Positions 1 to 7,920 of a DNA stretch of 39,859 bases are shown one piece after another. Source of the DNA: Chloroflexi bacterium UBA4736 (lineage in GTDB: Bacteria > Chloroflexota > Dormibacteria > Dormibacterales > Dormibacteraceae). Below the pieces are notes generated by a model. It did no database searches. It saw only the letters and a program-made list of their open reading frames with translations, and was not told where the DNA came from. The stretch is taken from NCBI GenBank assembly GCA_002404015.1, contig DHIW01000048.1, positions 1-39,859 on the forward strand, read 5' to 3'. A program made the position numbers and the translations under genes. Position 1 is the first letter of the stretch; the number at the start of each line of letters is the position of its first letter.

Positions 1-30
1 GACACTCAGGCTGGGTGGGGGGCCGACAGG

Positions 31-1338
31 CTAGGCGATCGCCTGGTCCGCGGCCGCCAGCCCTTTCTCGAGTGCCGCCAAGCCCTCCTCGAGCTCCTGG
101 TCGCTCAGGTTGAGAGGGGGCGCCAAGATCACCAGGTTCCAGCGGAAGAGCGGCCACGAGCCGGCCCCGATGATCGCCTTGCGCACCCCCGCCATCGCCG
201 GCGAGGGCGCGGCCTCGGTCCGCTGCGGCGAGAGGGGCTCGCGGCTGTCCCGGTCGCGCACGAGCTCCAGGCAGGCCAGCATGCCGATCCCGCGCACCTC
301 GCCCACGGACGGGTGCCGCTCGGCCAGCTCGCGCAGCCGGGCCAGCAGCTTGGCGCCCGTTTCCGCGGCCCGCTCCGCGAGGTTCTCCTCCAGGTAGACC
401 TCGAGCGTCGCGCAGCCGGCCGCGCAGGGCAGCGGGTGGGCGGCGTAAGTGAGGCCGGCGCCCAGGTAGTTGCTGTCGAAGTAGGCGGCGAGCCGGTCGC
501 TCACGATCGTGCCGCCCAGGGGCAGGTAGCCCGAGGTGATGCCCTTGGCGACCGTCATGATGTCCGGCACGACGCCCCAGTTCTCGCTGCCGAACCAGCG
601 GCCGGTCCGGCAGAAGCCGGTGATGACCTCGTCGAAGATGAGCAGGATGCCGTGGCGGTCGCAGAGGTCGCGCAGTCGGCGCAGGTAGCCGTCTGGCGGC
701 ACGACCAGCCCTGACAGCCCGGTCACGGGCTCGACCAGCACGGCGGCGACGGTCTCCGGCCCTTCGCCGACCACCGTCGCCTCGAGGGCGTCGGCGCAGG
801 CCAGGGAGCAGGCGTCTCGATCCCGGCAGAAGGGGCACCGGTAGCGGTAGGGGTCCAGGGTGTGAACGAAGCCGTAGGCGCCGGGCTCCGAGAAGGTCCG
901 GCGGTTCTCGCCGGTGGCGCTGATCGCGCCGAGGGTGGAGCCGTGGTAGCTCTGGTAGCGGGTCACGATCTTCTGGCGGCCGGTGATCGCGCGCGCCATG
1001 CGGATCGCGTACTCGTTGGCCTCGGTGCCGCCGTTGGTGAAGAAGGTGCGGTTCAGGTCGCCGGGCGTGACCTCGGCCAGCATCTCCGCCAGCCGCGTGG
1101 CGGGCCGGTTGGCGAAGTTGGGCCCGATGACGGGTAGCTCGGCCGCCTGGCGCCGGATCGCCTCCACGACCCTGGGGTGCGAGTGGCCGATGTTCGCGTA
1201 GGCCAGCTGGCCCGCCAGGTCGAGGTAGCGGCGACCGGACTCGTCCTCGAAGTAGCTGCCGCTCGAGCGGGTGATGGTGAGCGGCGCCAGGGACCCCTGC
1301 GAGGCCCATGGGTAGAGGCGTCGATCACCTGCTGGCAC
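31..1338 (-). CDS. Class III PLP-dependent aminotransferase
   Basis: Fold-type I aminotransferase of 435 residues, the usual length. It should transfer an amino group from an amine or omega-amino acid to a keto acid; the substrate cannot be told from sequence. Visible landmarks are the N-terminal PWASQG and GRRYLDL, TNGGTEANE near residues 101-108, the PLP-contacting FDEVI with Asp236, and the Schiff-base lysine in TVAKGITSGYLPLGG (Lys265). Residues 168-181 carry four cysteines spaced CX2CX5CX3C; part of this loop occurs in related omega-aminotransferases. The start is GTG at 1338, only 20 bases from the divergent ligase start at 1359, so the two may share a control region. Family certain, substrate unknown. 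Confidence 0.93.
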   Translation of the reverse strand: MPAGDRRLYPWASQGSLAPLTITRSSGSYFEDESGRRYLDLAGQLAYANIGHSHPRVVEAIRRQAAELPVIGPNFANRPATRLAEMLAEVTPGDLNRTFFTNGGTEANEYAIRMARAITGRQKIVTRYQSYHGSTLGAISATGENRRTFSEPGAYGFVHTLDPYRYRCPFCRDRDACSLACADALEATVVGEGPETVAAVLVEPVTGLSGLVVPPDGYLRRLRDLCDRHGILLIFDEVITGFCRTGRWFGSENWGVVPDIMTVAKGITSGYLPLGGTIVSDRLAAYFDSNYLGAGLTYAAHPLPCAAGCATLEVYLEENLAERAAETGAKLLARLRELAERHPSVGEVRGIGMLACLELVRDRDSREPLSPQRTEAAPSPAMAGVRKAIIGAGSWPLFRWNLVILAPPLNLSDQELEEGLAALEKGLAAADQAIA

Positions 1339-1358
1339 GAGCCGATAATAGTCCGCTG

Positions 1359-2591
1359 ATGGCGATCGCCCAGTCGGAGACGCTGGAGCGCTGGAACTCC
1401 CTGCTGAACCGCGTGCGCGCCAAGGTCCCGTTCTACGGCGAGCGGATCCCGGCCCGTCCGCTCACCTCGCTGGACGAGGTGGCGGACCTGCCTTTGACGC
1501 TGAAGGACGACTTCCGCGAGAACTACCCATTCGGCCTTTTCGCGGTGCCCCGCGACGAGGTCGTTCGCGTCCACATGTCCAGCGGCACGACCGGCCGGCC
1601 GGTGGTGACCGGCTACACCCGCAGCGACCTCGAGCTCTGGGGCCAGTGCATGGAGCGCGTGTTGCTGGCTGGTGGCGTCAGCCGGGCGGACATCGTCCAG
1701 AACGCCTATGGCTACGGCCTCTTCACAGGCGGCTTCGGCTTCCACATGGGGGCGGAGCGGATCGGCTGCACGGTCGTGCCCACCAGCTCCGGCGTGACGC
1801 AGCGCCAGGTGATGCTGATGCGCGACCTGGGCACGACGGTCCTGACATGCACGCCGTCGTACGCGCTGGTCCTGGCCGAGGCGATCGACCGCGAGGCCCA
1901 GCGCACGCCCCTTGCGCTGCGGGTCGGCTTCTTCGGGGCGGAGCCCTGGAGCGAGGGCATGCGCCGGCAGATACAGTACGGGCTGGGGTTGGAGGCCTTC
2001 GACACCTACGGCCTCACCGAGCTCGGCGGTCCGGGGGTGGCGGTCGAGTGCTCCGAGCACAACGGGCTGCACATCTTCGAGGACCACTTCCACGCCGAGG
2101 CGATCGACCCCGAGTCGGCTCGGCCGGTGCCGGCCGGCCAGGAGGGCGAGCTGGTCCTGACCAGCTTGCGCCGCGAGGCCAGCCCGGTGATCCGCTACCG
2201 CACGCGGGACCGCACCATCCTGCTGGATGAGCCCTGCCGCTGCGGGAGCCCCTACCGGCGGATGCTCAAGGTGCAGGGACGCACCGACGACATGCTCGTG
2301 GTGCGGGGCGAGAACGTGTTCCCCAGCCAGATCGAGTCGATCCTCCTTGACATCGAGGGCCTGACCGGCAACTACCAGCTGGTGGTCGACCGCCAGGCGC
2401 GCCATCTTGACACGCTCGACGTGCTGGTCGAGGCCAGGGCCCACAGCGACCAGGAGGCGCTGCGGCGGCGGGCGGAGGACCAGATCAAGGAGACGATCGG
2501 GCTGACCTGCAAGGTCACCGTCCTGGCGCCCGACGTATTGCCGCGCAGCGAGGGTAAGGCGAAGCGCGTCATCGATCGAAGGGAGCTGTAG
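1359..2591 (+). CDS. Phenylacetate-CoA ligase family protein (PaaK-like)
   Basis: AMP-forming CoA ligase of 410 residues; it activates a carboxylic acid, probably aromatic, through an acyl-adenylate. The P-loop SSGTTGRPVVTGYT lies at residues 74-87, with DTYGLTELGGPG mid-protein, a CRCGSPYRR segment, the hinge GRTDDMLVVRGENVFPSQIE, and a C-terminal RSEGKAKR holding the expected catalytic lysine. PaaK proteins are typically about 430 residues, so this one is slightly short. I chose ATG 1359 because family similarity starts there; an in-frame start at 1308 would overlap the divergent aminotransferase. The VOC gene follows its stop after two bases. A second PaaK-like ligase lies at 27538-28758. 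The true acyl substrate is unknown. Confidence 0.92.
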   Translation: MAIAQSETLERWNSLLNRVRAKVPFYGERIPARPLTSLDEVADLPLTLKDDFRENYPFGLFAVPRDEVVRVHMSSGTTGRPVVTGYTRSDLELWGQCMERVLLAGGVSRADIVQNAYGYGLFTGGFGFHMGAERIGCTVVPTSSGVTQRQVMLMRDLGTTVLTCTPSYALVLAEAIDREAQRTPLALRVGFFGAEPWSEGMRRQIQYGLGLEAFDTYGLTELGGPGVAVECSEHNGLHIFEDHFHAEAIDPESARPVPAGQEGELVLTSLRREASPVIRYRTRDRTILLDEPCRCGSPYRRMLKVQGRTDDMLVVRGENVFPSQIESILLDIEGLTGNYQLVVDRQARHLDTLDVLVEARAHSDQEALRRRAEDQIKETIGLTCKVTVLAPDVLPRSEGKAKRVIDRREL

Positions 2592-2593
2592 GG

Positions 2594-3022
2594 ATGGTCC
2601 CAGCCAGGCTCACGTTCGTCACCCTCGGAACCCGCGACCTGAGGGGCCAGCGCCGGTTCTACGAGGCGCTCGGCTGGCAGGCTACCGACGCCAGCGACGA
2701 CGATTACGTTCAGCTCAAGACCGCGGGGGCGATCCTCGCCCTCTTTCCACTGGCCGAGCTGGCCAAGGAAGCGGGGCTGCCGGAGATGTCCGAGGCGCGC
2801 GGGTCGGGCGCCATCGCGGTGGCGGTGAACGTGGATCGGAAGGAGGACGTCGACGCCGCCCTTGCTGTGGTCGAGGCGGCGGGTGGGCGGATCCTGAAGG
2901 CGGCCGAGGATACGTTCTGGGGCGGCCGCAGCGCTTACTTCGCGGACCCCGAGGGGAACCTGTGGGAGGTCGCCTGGAACCCCTACCTCGAGCTCGACCC
3001 GCGGGGGGCGCCGCTGCTTTAG
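2594..3022 (+). CDS. VOC family protein (glyoxalase/bleomycin-resistance fold)
   Basis: Small 142-residue protein with the vicinal-oxygen-chelate fold. It opens with LTFVTLGTRDLRGQRRFYEALGW and ends with the typical metal-site strand AYFADPEGNLWEVAWNP. Members bind a divalent metal and act as isomerases, dioxygenases or resistance proteins; nothing here picks one. The start ATG lies two bases after the ligase stop, so the two genes are probably co-transcribed and the purine-rich end of the ligase gene can serve as its ribosome binding site. Length is normal for a single-unit VOC protein. Family assignment is firm, function open. Confidence 0.9.
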   Translation: MVPARLTFVTLGTRDLRGQRRFYEALGWQATDASDDDYVQLKTAGAILALFPLAELAKEAGLPEMSEARGSGAIAVAVNVDRKEDVDAALAVVEAAGGRILKAAEDTFWGGRSAYFADPEGNLWEVAWNPYLELDPRGAPLL

Positions 3023-3073
3023 GGGGTGCTGGGCGGTCGGTGGGGGGTGGGTTTCGCCACTTAACAGCCAGTG

Positions 3074-3102
3074 TTGCTCTCGCGAACAGGTGTTCGTAGG
3101 CT
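3074..3102 (+). promoter_or_regulatory. Promoter with embedded LexA (SOS) box ahead of the DUF222/HNH gene
   Basis: A -35-like TTGCTC (3074-3079) and a -10-like TAGGCT (3097-3102) are separated by 17 bases. The perfect palindrome CGAACAGGTGTTCG (3083-3096) lies entirely in that spacer and matches the Gram-positive/actinobacterial LexA box pattern CGAAC-N4-GTTCG. The GTG start at 3109 is six bases after the -10 and has no evident ribosome binding site, so the transcript is probably leaderless. DUF222 (13E12-type) genes are known SOS-regulated genes in mycobacteria. LexA binding here is inferred from the site. Confidence 0.75.
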
Positions 3103-3108
3103 TGTGCT

Positions 3109-4362
3109 GTGAACGAGCCGGAAATCACCGAGGCGGCTGCTGGTCCTGACGTTGCGGCGCTGCTGATGGCTGTCGAGGCCTTCTGCCGGCGGCGGAAGGG
3201 TGGACGGGCGCCCGCGCGGTTGGCCGCTGAGCTGATCCACCTGCGCCACGGCTGCGACCTGCTGGAGGTGGAGTTCTCGGAGACGGCGGCGGCCTTCGCA
3301 GCCACTGATGCGTACGATCGCCAGGGCTCGGTGACGCCCATCGACTGGATCCGCCACAACTGCCAGATGTCCGGCCACGCGGCGGCCGAGCGGGTGTGTG
3401 TGGGCGCGCGCCTCGAGGACCTGCCATGCAGCAGCGAGGCGGTGGCGGCCGGCTCGATCGGGTTCGCCCACCTCGCCCTGATGGCGCGCACGGCCACTGC
3501 GGTCAAGGAGGCCCCCACCGGAGCGGTCTTCGACGAGGGGCTGCTCCTGGCCAAGGCGCTGGACTCCAGCGTGGGCCGCTTCCGCCACCTCTGCCAGCAC
3601 TTGCGCCACGTGCAGGACCCGGCCGGCTTCGCGGCCGAGCAGCTGCAGGCCTACGAGGCGCGCCAGCTCCACCTGAGCAGCGGCGAACAGGGCCTGCTCT
3701 ACATCCGAGGAGTGCTCGACCCCACCGGCGGGGCGGCTCTCCGGAGCGCGCTGGAGCCGCTGGCCCGGCGAGGGGGCGTGGGCGACGTCCGGCGCCGCGA
3801 GCAGCGGCTGGCGGACGCCCTTGTCGAGCTGGCCGGCCACGCCCTCGACAGCGGCTCCTTGCCGAACCAGGTCAGCCGGCGCGCCCACCTCCAGGTCACC
3901 AGCTCGCTGGAGACGCTTCTGGGGCTGGCCGGGGCGCCGGCCGCCGAGCTGGAGTTCGCGACCCCGATCTCGGCCCGGACCGTGGCCCGCCTCAGCTGTG
4001 ACTGCACCCTGACCCGGGTCCTGCTGGGTCCCGACTCGGCCGTGATCGAGGTGGGCCGGGCGCGCCGGGTGGTGTCGGGGCCGACCCGGCGGGCGCTCGA
4101 CGTGCGCGACCGGGGCTGCCGCTGGCCGGGCTGCGACCGGCCGGCCTCCTGGAGCGCGGCCCACCATCTGGTGCACCGGGCACAGGGCGGGACGACCGAG
4201 CTGGGCAACCTGGTCCTGCTCTGCCACCGCCACCACCGGATGGTGCACGAGGATGGCTGGCAGTTGGTGCGCACCGATGACGAGCGGCTGCTCACCGTCC
4301 CGCCGGCACCGCCCGGGCTGCTCGGCCTGGCCCGAGGCCCCAGCCCCGTCGCGGCCGCCTGA
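3109..4362 (+). CDS. DUF222 domain HNH endonuclease (13E12 repeat family)
   Basis: Protein of 417 residues with an alpha-helical N-terminal DUF222 region and a C-terminal HNH nuclease fold. The HNH part shows Cys337 and Cys342, tandem His352-His353, Asn367, and Cys372 followed by HRHH and His380, which fits a zinc-stabilised beta-beta-alpha metal nuclease. Such genes are multicopy and mobile-looking in many actinobacteria, with unsettled biological roles. The GTG start at 3109 lies just behind a promoter containing an SOS box (3083-3096), so expression on DNA damage is expected. It reads away from the VOC gene over an 86-base gap and looks monocistronic. Family certain; in vivo substrate unknown. 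Confidence 0.93.
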   Translation: MNEPEITEAAAGPDVAALLMAVEAFCRRRKGGRAPARLAAELIHLRHGCDLLEVEFSETAAAFAATDAYDRQGSVTPIDWIRHNCQMSGHAAAERVCVGARLEDLPCSSEAVAAGSIGFAHLALMARTATAVKEAPTGAVFDEGLLLAKALDSSVGRFRHLCQHLRHVQDPAGFAAEQLQAYEARQLHLSSGEQGLLYIRGVLDPTGGAALRSALEPLARRGGVGDVRRREQRLADALVELAGHALDSGSLPNQVSRRAHLQVTSSLETLLGLAGAPAAELEFATPISARTVARLSCDCTLTRVLLGPDSAVIEVGRARRVVSGPTRRALDVRDRGCRWPGCDRPASWSAAHHLVHRAQGGTTELGNLVLLCHRHHRMVHEDGWQLVRTDDERLLTVPPAPPGLLGLARGPSPVAAA

Positions 4363-4404
4363 GGGCAGCGTTACCCGGGGCTGGCGGGAGGAGTTCCAAC
4401 CACC

Positions 4405-4827
4405 ATGAGGCTGATCCTGGTAGCGGTCGTTGCCCTCTCGGCTGTTCTGAGTGGCGCCTGCGGCGGCAGCACCAACACCCCCGCACCTCCCGCGCCACGC
4501 GTGTTGCACGAGGCGGATGCCGGGGGCCGCGTCACGCTGCTCCCCGGCCAGGGCCTGGAGGTCGACCTCACCGACACTCGGGCGGTACCGGGCTCGTCCC
4601 TTGTCTGGACCGCCTCGTCCAGCGACGGCACCGTGCTGGCCAAACTGTCTGACAGCCGCAGCCCCGCCCAGCCGGCGCTCGCCCGCGGCGACGTCTACCG
4701 AGCGGTGTTCCGGGCCGGCCGGCCCGGCAGCGCCACGATCCTGGCGGTGGGAGCGACCACGTGTGAGGCGATGGCCAAGAGCAACTGTCCCGACCGCTCC
4801 TGGTCGGTCACCGTGACCGTCGCCTAG
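4405..4827 (+). CDS. Small putative lipoprotein, unknown function
   Basis: Secreted lipoprotein of 140 residues. The N-terminus is a lipoprotein signal (MRLILVAVVALSAVLSGAC) with the modified cysteine expected at residue 19, followed by a Gly/Ser/Pro linker. The mature part is about 110 residues and beta-rich, with segments such as GRVTLLPGQGLEVDLTD and a C-terminal WSVTVTVA, suggesting an immunoglobulin-like or chagasin-like sandwich. The chagasin inhibitor motifs are not evident, so I make no inhibitor call. Two cysteines near the C-terminus (TTCEAMAKSNC) could form a disulphide. A strong GGGAGGAG stands about 11 bases before ATG 4405. Convergent with the oxidase gene that ends at 4840. Confidence 0.75.
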   Translation: MRLILVAVVALSAVLSGACGGSTNTPAPPAPRVLHEADAGGRVTLLPGQGLEVDLTDTRAVPGSSLVWTASSSDGTVLAKLSDSRSPAQPALARGDVYRAVFRAGRPGSATILAVGATTCEAMAKSNCPDRSWSVTVTVA

Positions 4828-4839
4828 CGGCGACGGCCT

Positions 4840-6282
4840 CTAAGCTCCCAGCTCGGATCGGTCCCGGACCGCGCCCTCCCGTTTCACACCCCAGCCCGGC
4901 TGCTTGTCGAGGAAGCGGTCGTCGGCCGGCTGCTCGGGGAACACTTTGTGCGGGTTGAGCAGGCCCTGGGGGTCGAACAGCCGCTTCAGGTCGCGCATGA
5001 CCCCCATGGCAAGCGGGCCGTGCTCCTCCTCCGCGAAGTCCCGCTTCAGCGCGCCCAGGCCGTGCTCGGCCGAGATCGAGCCGCCCAGGGCGATCGCATC
5101 GCGGAAGATCCGTGCCGCCAGCTTCCCGACCAGCGGTCGCTGCTCGTCGGTGAACAGGATCGTGGGGTGCAGGTTGCCGTCTCCGGCGTGCCCGAAGATC
5201 GAGATCTTGACCCCGGTCTCCAGGCTCAGCTGGTGGACCCGCCGCGCCATCTCGGGGATGCTGGCGATCGGCACGGCCACATCCTCGGCGAAGAAGTTGG
5301 AGGGCATTGCCATCAGCACCTTCCCGAATTCGCGCCGGGCCCTCCAGAGCCCGTCCCGCTCGGCCTCCGTTTGTGCGATCCGGTTGTCCACACCGTCCAG
5401 GACCTCCACGATCTGGAGCAGGTTCTGGTGCACCTGCTGGGGGTCGTTTCCGTCCTGCTCCACGATCAGGACCGCCGCCAGCTCGGGATCGAACCCAGGC
5501 GGCAGCAGCTCGCGGGTGAGGTCGAGCGAGGAGCGGTCGATGATCTCGATGGCAGCCGGGAAGTGGCCGGAGCCGAGGAGCCGGGAAACCGCGGCCGCCG
5601 CCTCTTCGATGGAGTTGAAGCCGACCATCGCGGTGGCGTGGTGGCGGGGCAGCGGGATCAGCTTGACGGTCACCTCGGTGACGATCCCGAGCGTCCCCTC
5701 CGATCCCACGAAAAGCTGGATCAGGCGGTATCCGGAGGCCCTCTTGCGGGTTTTCCCGCCGAGCTTCAGGACGCGCCCATCCGCTAGCACGACAGTCATC
5801 CCGATCACGTAGTCGGAAGTCACCCCGTACTTCACGCAGCACATGCCGCCGGAGTTGCAGGCGACGTTGCCGCCGATGCTGGACATGCCCACGCTCGCGG
5901 GGTCGGGAGGGTACATCAGGCCGTGCTCGGCCGCCGCCTCCTGGAGTTCGCCGGTGATGAGTCCCGCGCCCACCACCGCGCACGTGTTGGGGGCATCCAC
6001 CTCGCAGTGCCGGATCCGCTCCAGGCCCAGGACGACAGCCCGGTCGAGGGGGACGGAGCCGCCGACCAGGCTGGTGCCGGCGCCGCGGGCGACGATCGGC
6101 ACGGCCGCCGCCGCGCAGGCTCGCACGACCGCCGCGACCTCCTCGGTCGAGCCGGGCAGGACCGCCGCCAGGGGGGCCGCCTCCATGAAGGTGGCGTCGT
6201 GGCTGTACGGCTCGAGGCGATCGCCCTCCAGCACGTGTTCGGCGCCGACCGCCTGGCGCAGATGCTGCAGAAGATCGCTCAC
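4840..6282 (-). CDS. FAD-linked oxidase, GlcD/D-lactate dehydrogenase type
   Basis: Flavoprotein of 480 residues in the PCMH/VAO class, likely oxidising a 2-hydroxy acid such as glycolate or D-lactate. Seen: the FAD loop IVARGAGTSLVGGSVPLD, then SIGGNVACNSGGMCCVKYG, and a C-terminal FAD-oxidase domain with GHAGDGNLHPTILF and ISAEHGLGALKRDF carrying the usual metal/active-site histidines. I place the start at GTG 6282 because it overlaps the stop of the upstream lipoyl gene as GTGA; longer in-frame starts would run into that gene. No GlcE or GlcF partner is present. The electron acceptor and exact substrate are unknown. The coupling with a lipoyl protein is unusual. Confidence 0.92.
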   Translation of the reverse strand: MSDLLQHLRQAVGAEHVLEGDRLEPYSHDATFMEAAPLAAVLPGSTEEVAAVVRACAAAAVPIVARGAGTSLVGGSVPLDRAVVLGLERIRHCEVDAPNTCAVVGAGLITGELQEAAAEHGLMYPPDPASVGMSSIGGNVACNSGGMCCVKYGVTSDYVIGMTVVLADGRVLKLGGKTRKRASGYRLIQLFVGSEGTLGIVTEVTVKLIPLPRHHATAMVGFNSIEEAAAAVSRLLGSGHFPAAIEIIDRSSLDLTRELLPPGFDPELAAVLIVEQDGNDPQQVHQNLLQIVEVLDGVDNRIAQTEAERDGLWRARREFGKVLMAMPSNFFAEDVAVPIASIPEMARRVHQLSLETGVKISIFGHAGDGNLHPTILFTDEQRPLVGKLAARIFRDAIALGGSISAEHGLGALKRDFAEEEHGPLAMGVMRDLKRLFDPQGLLNPHKVFPEQPADDRFLDKQPGWGVKREGAVRDRSELGA

Positions 6283-6965
6283 GAAATGGCGTCCTCGGCG
6301 ATCCGCGCCAGCAGCCGATCGGCCGTATGGTCGTCCAGCCGGCGCCGGTCGTAGCACAGGGTCAGGTAGGTGCGGCCGTCCCGGTCCCCGCCGGGCGCCA
6401 GCAGGGCGTCCTGGCCAGGCTGAAGGGCCGGCGTCGCCAGGTCGGACCGCGCCGCCGGCAGCACGGCGATCGCCAGGCCGTCCGCGGCAGCGGCGGCGGC
6501 GGCCGCGGCGGCCCGTTCCAGCGCCTTCGGGTCGAGTCTTCCCAACAGCTCGCGTACGCAGACGCCCTGGGGGATGGTGCGGGCGGCCTGCCGCACGTGC
6601 TCCGCTACGCGGCTGCCGCGAGAGGCAGCCGGAGCCGGGTTGGCTGCTTCCGACACCGTCGCCCGGTTGGCTGCCTCCGACTCCGGAGCCGGGTTGGCTG
6701 CTTCCGACTCCGTCGCCGGGGAGCCCGCACCGCCCGGCTGGGCGATCCTGGCGAGCACCTGGCCCACCGGGACCGTCTCGCCTTCCGGCACCAGGATCTC
6801 GTTCAGGACCCCGTCGAAGGGCGACTCGATCTCGGAGTTGACCTTGTCCGTCTCGATCTCGACGAGCGGCTCGCCCTTGCGAACCACCTCACCCGGCTTC
6901 TTGAGCCAGCGCGAGACTGTGCCCTCGACCAGAGTGTCGGCGAGCTTGGGTAGCTCGAAATCCAT
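6279..6965 (-). CDS. Lipoyl-domain protein with a collapsed, probably inactive E2 remnant
   Basis: 228 residues. Residues 1-78 are a clear lipoyl domain (FELPKLADTLVEGTVSRWLKKPG) with the acceptor lysine in EIETDKVNSE. Next comes a linker with three 9-residue repeats. The last ~110 residues resemble only the two ends of an E2 acyltransferase domain: RVAEHVRQAARTIPQ matches the domain's opening, and LTLCYDRRRLDDHTADRL matches its end. The catalytic DHRxxDG is DRRRLDD here, so the histidine is gone, and roughly 150 central residues are absent. It should carry lipoate but not acyl transfer. AGGAA precedes the ATG. The stop overlaps the oxidase start (GTGA). An E1 alpha gene is nearby at 9393-10331. 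The role is inferred only. Confidence 0.8.
   Translation of the reverse strand: MDFELPKLADTLVEGTVSRWLKKPGEVVRKGEPLVEIETDKVNSEIESPFDGVLNEILVPEGETVPVGQVLARIAQPGGAGSPATESEAANPAPESEAANRATVSEAANPAPAASRGSRVAEHVRQAARTIPQGVCVRELLGRLDPKALERAAAAAAAAAADGLAIAVLPAARSDLATPALQPGQDALLAPGGDRDGRTYLTLCYDRRRLDDHTADRLLARIAEDAIS
6638..6718. repeat. Three tandem 27-bp repeats encoding a Ser-Glu-Ala-Ala-Asn linker
   Basis: Three adjacent 27-base units begin at 6638, 6665 and 6692, each opening with GGTTGGCTGC on the plus strand. On the coding (minus) strand they give three 9-residue units containing SEAAN followed by P or R, forming the Ala/Pro-rich linker after the lipoyl domain. Such flexible linkers are usual in E2 proteins and let the lipoyl arm swing. 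Confidence 0.9.
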
Positions 6966-7001
6966 AGACGTTCCTGAGTGTAGAGGGCTGGCCGCGGCCG
7001 C

Positions 7002-7031
7002 TTGCTATCGGTGTGACCGCTCCTGTACAGT
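7002..7031 (+). promoter_or_regulatory. Possible sigma70-type promoter for the secreted protein at 7144
   Basis: TTGCTA (7002-7007) and TACAGT (7026-7031) are separated by 18 bases in the 178-base divergent gap between the lipoyl gene (start 6965) and the secreted-protein gene. The implied 5' leader is about 110 bases and contains a GGACA-N9-TGTCC dyad. Only the box resemblance supports this. Confidence 0.35.
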
Positions 7032-7143
7032 CCGGCGCCGCACCAGTCCGCACGATCGGCTGGTGTGCACGTGAGGGGGTGATGCGATAAGGCCTGGACA
7101 CAGAGTTCCTGTCCGTGTACTGAGTTGGAGGAGCAAGTCGCAT

Positions 7144-7910
7144 ATGAGACTTCGAACGTTACTGATCGCCGGGCTTGTGCTGGCGACCAGCCTGACCGCC
7201 GTTTACCGGCCGACGAGCACTTCCAGGTGCGCCCGGCCAACTTCGATCCGGCCCACACCTTCCTCGTCCAGTCCACCTGGCTGACGGGCATCGGCTGCCC
7301 GACCAACCCGAGGATCTCCCCCGACGGTAGGACGACAGTCGCAGGCACGTCCGACCCGGCCTGCACCACGGGCGATCCCAGCGACACGCACAACGAGGGC
7401 CTCCTGCTGGTCAAGACCGGGCCCACGGGCAATTACGCGGCCGCCACGGCGAAGCTGACCGGCACGCCGAGCCACGTAACCGAGCTCGGCTATGACATTC
7501 GCAAGAGCACGGCCGCCATCACCCCGAACGGATCGCACTGCGGGGCGGGTGCGCCGCGGTTCGACATCACCACCCAGGACGGAACGAACTACTTCCTCGG
7601 CTGCAACTCACCGCCTGCGGTCAGCGTGACCCCCAGCCTGTCCTGGCTCCGCCTGCGCTGGGCCGGGCCACTCATGGCTTTCAAAAGCGGTACTCAGGAC
7701 CTCTTCGACGTGAGCACCCTCAACGTCAAATCGATCTCGATCGTCTTCGACGAGGGCTCGGACATCGGTCCCGACTTCTTCGGGGCTGCGATCCTCGACA
7801 ACGTCGACGTCAACGGAGTGCTGGTCGGCCATGGTCCCGGCAACGGCGGCAATGGCGACAACGGCGACAACGGCGACAACGGCGGCGACAACAGCAACAA
7901 CAAGAACTAG
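7144..7910 (+). CDS. Secreted protein of unknown function, frameshifted after the signal peptide
   Basis: A clean signal peptide, MRLRTLLIAGLVLATSLTA, starts at ATG 7144 with GGAGGAG about 11 bases upstream. Its frame then reads into nonsense and stops. The apparent mature protein (ADEHFQVRPANFDPAHTFLV onward, ending at 7910) lies in the -1 frame. A one-base change between about 7198 and 7209 would join them. The only start in the body frame is a TTG at 7125 that coincides with the ribosome binding site, so it is unlikely. The body is about 235 residues, has several cysteines (GIGCPTNP, GSHCGAG, FLGCNSPP) and a Gly/Asp/Asn-rich tail. I recognise no family. It may be a sequencing error, a pseudogene or true frameshifting. 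Confidence 0.7.
7854..7892. repeat. GGCGACAAC 9-bp repeats encoding a Gly-Asp-Asn tail
   Basis: Units of GGCGACAAC start at 7854, 7863, 7872 and, after an extra GGC, at 7884. They encode the GDN-rich C-terminus of the secreted protein. Tract length may vary by slippage. A similar GD-rich tail ends the secreted G1 peptidase at 29701-30567. Confidence 0.85.
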
Positions 7911-7920
7911 GCTCACAAAC

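Noticed and set aside
7125..7143. TTG 7125 as the start of the secreted protein
   Set aside because: The TTG and following GAGGAG are the ribosome binding site of ATG 7144, and this start gives no signal peptide for a protein whose other half clearly has one.
6638..7892. CRISPR or mobile-element origin for the tandem repeats at 6638-6718 and 7854-7892
   Set aside because: Both are short in-frame coding repeats (27 and 9 bases) with no spacers, no cas genes and no transposase nearby.
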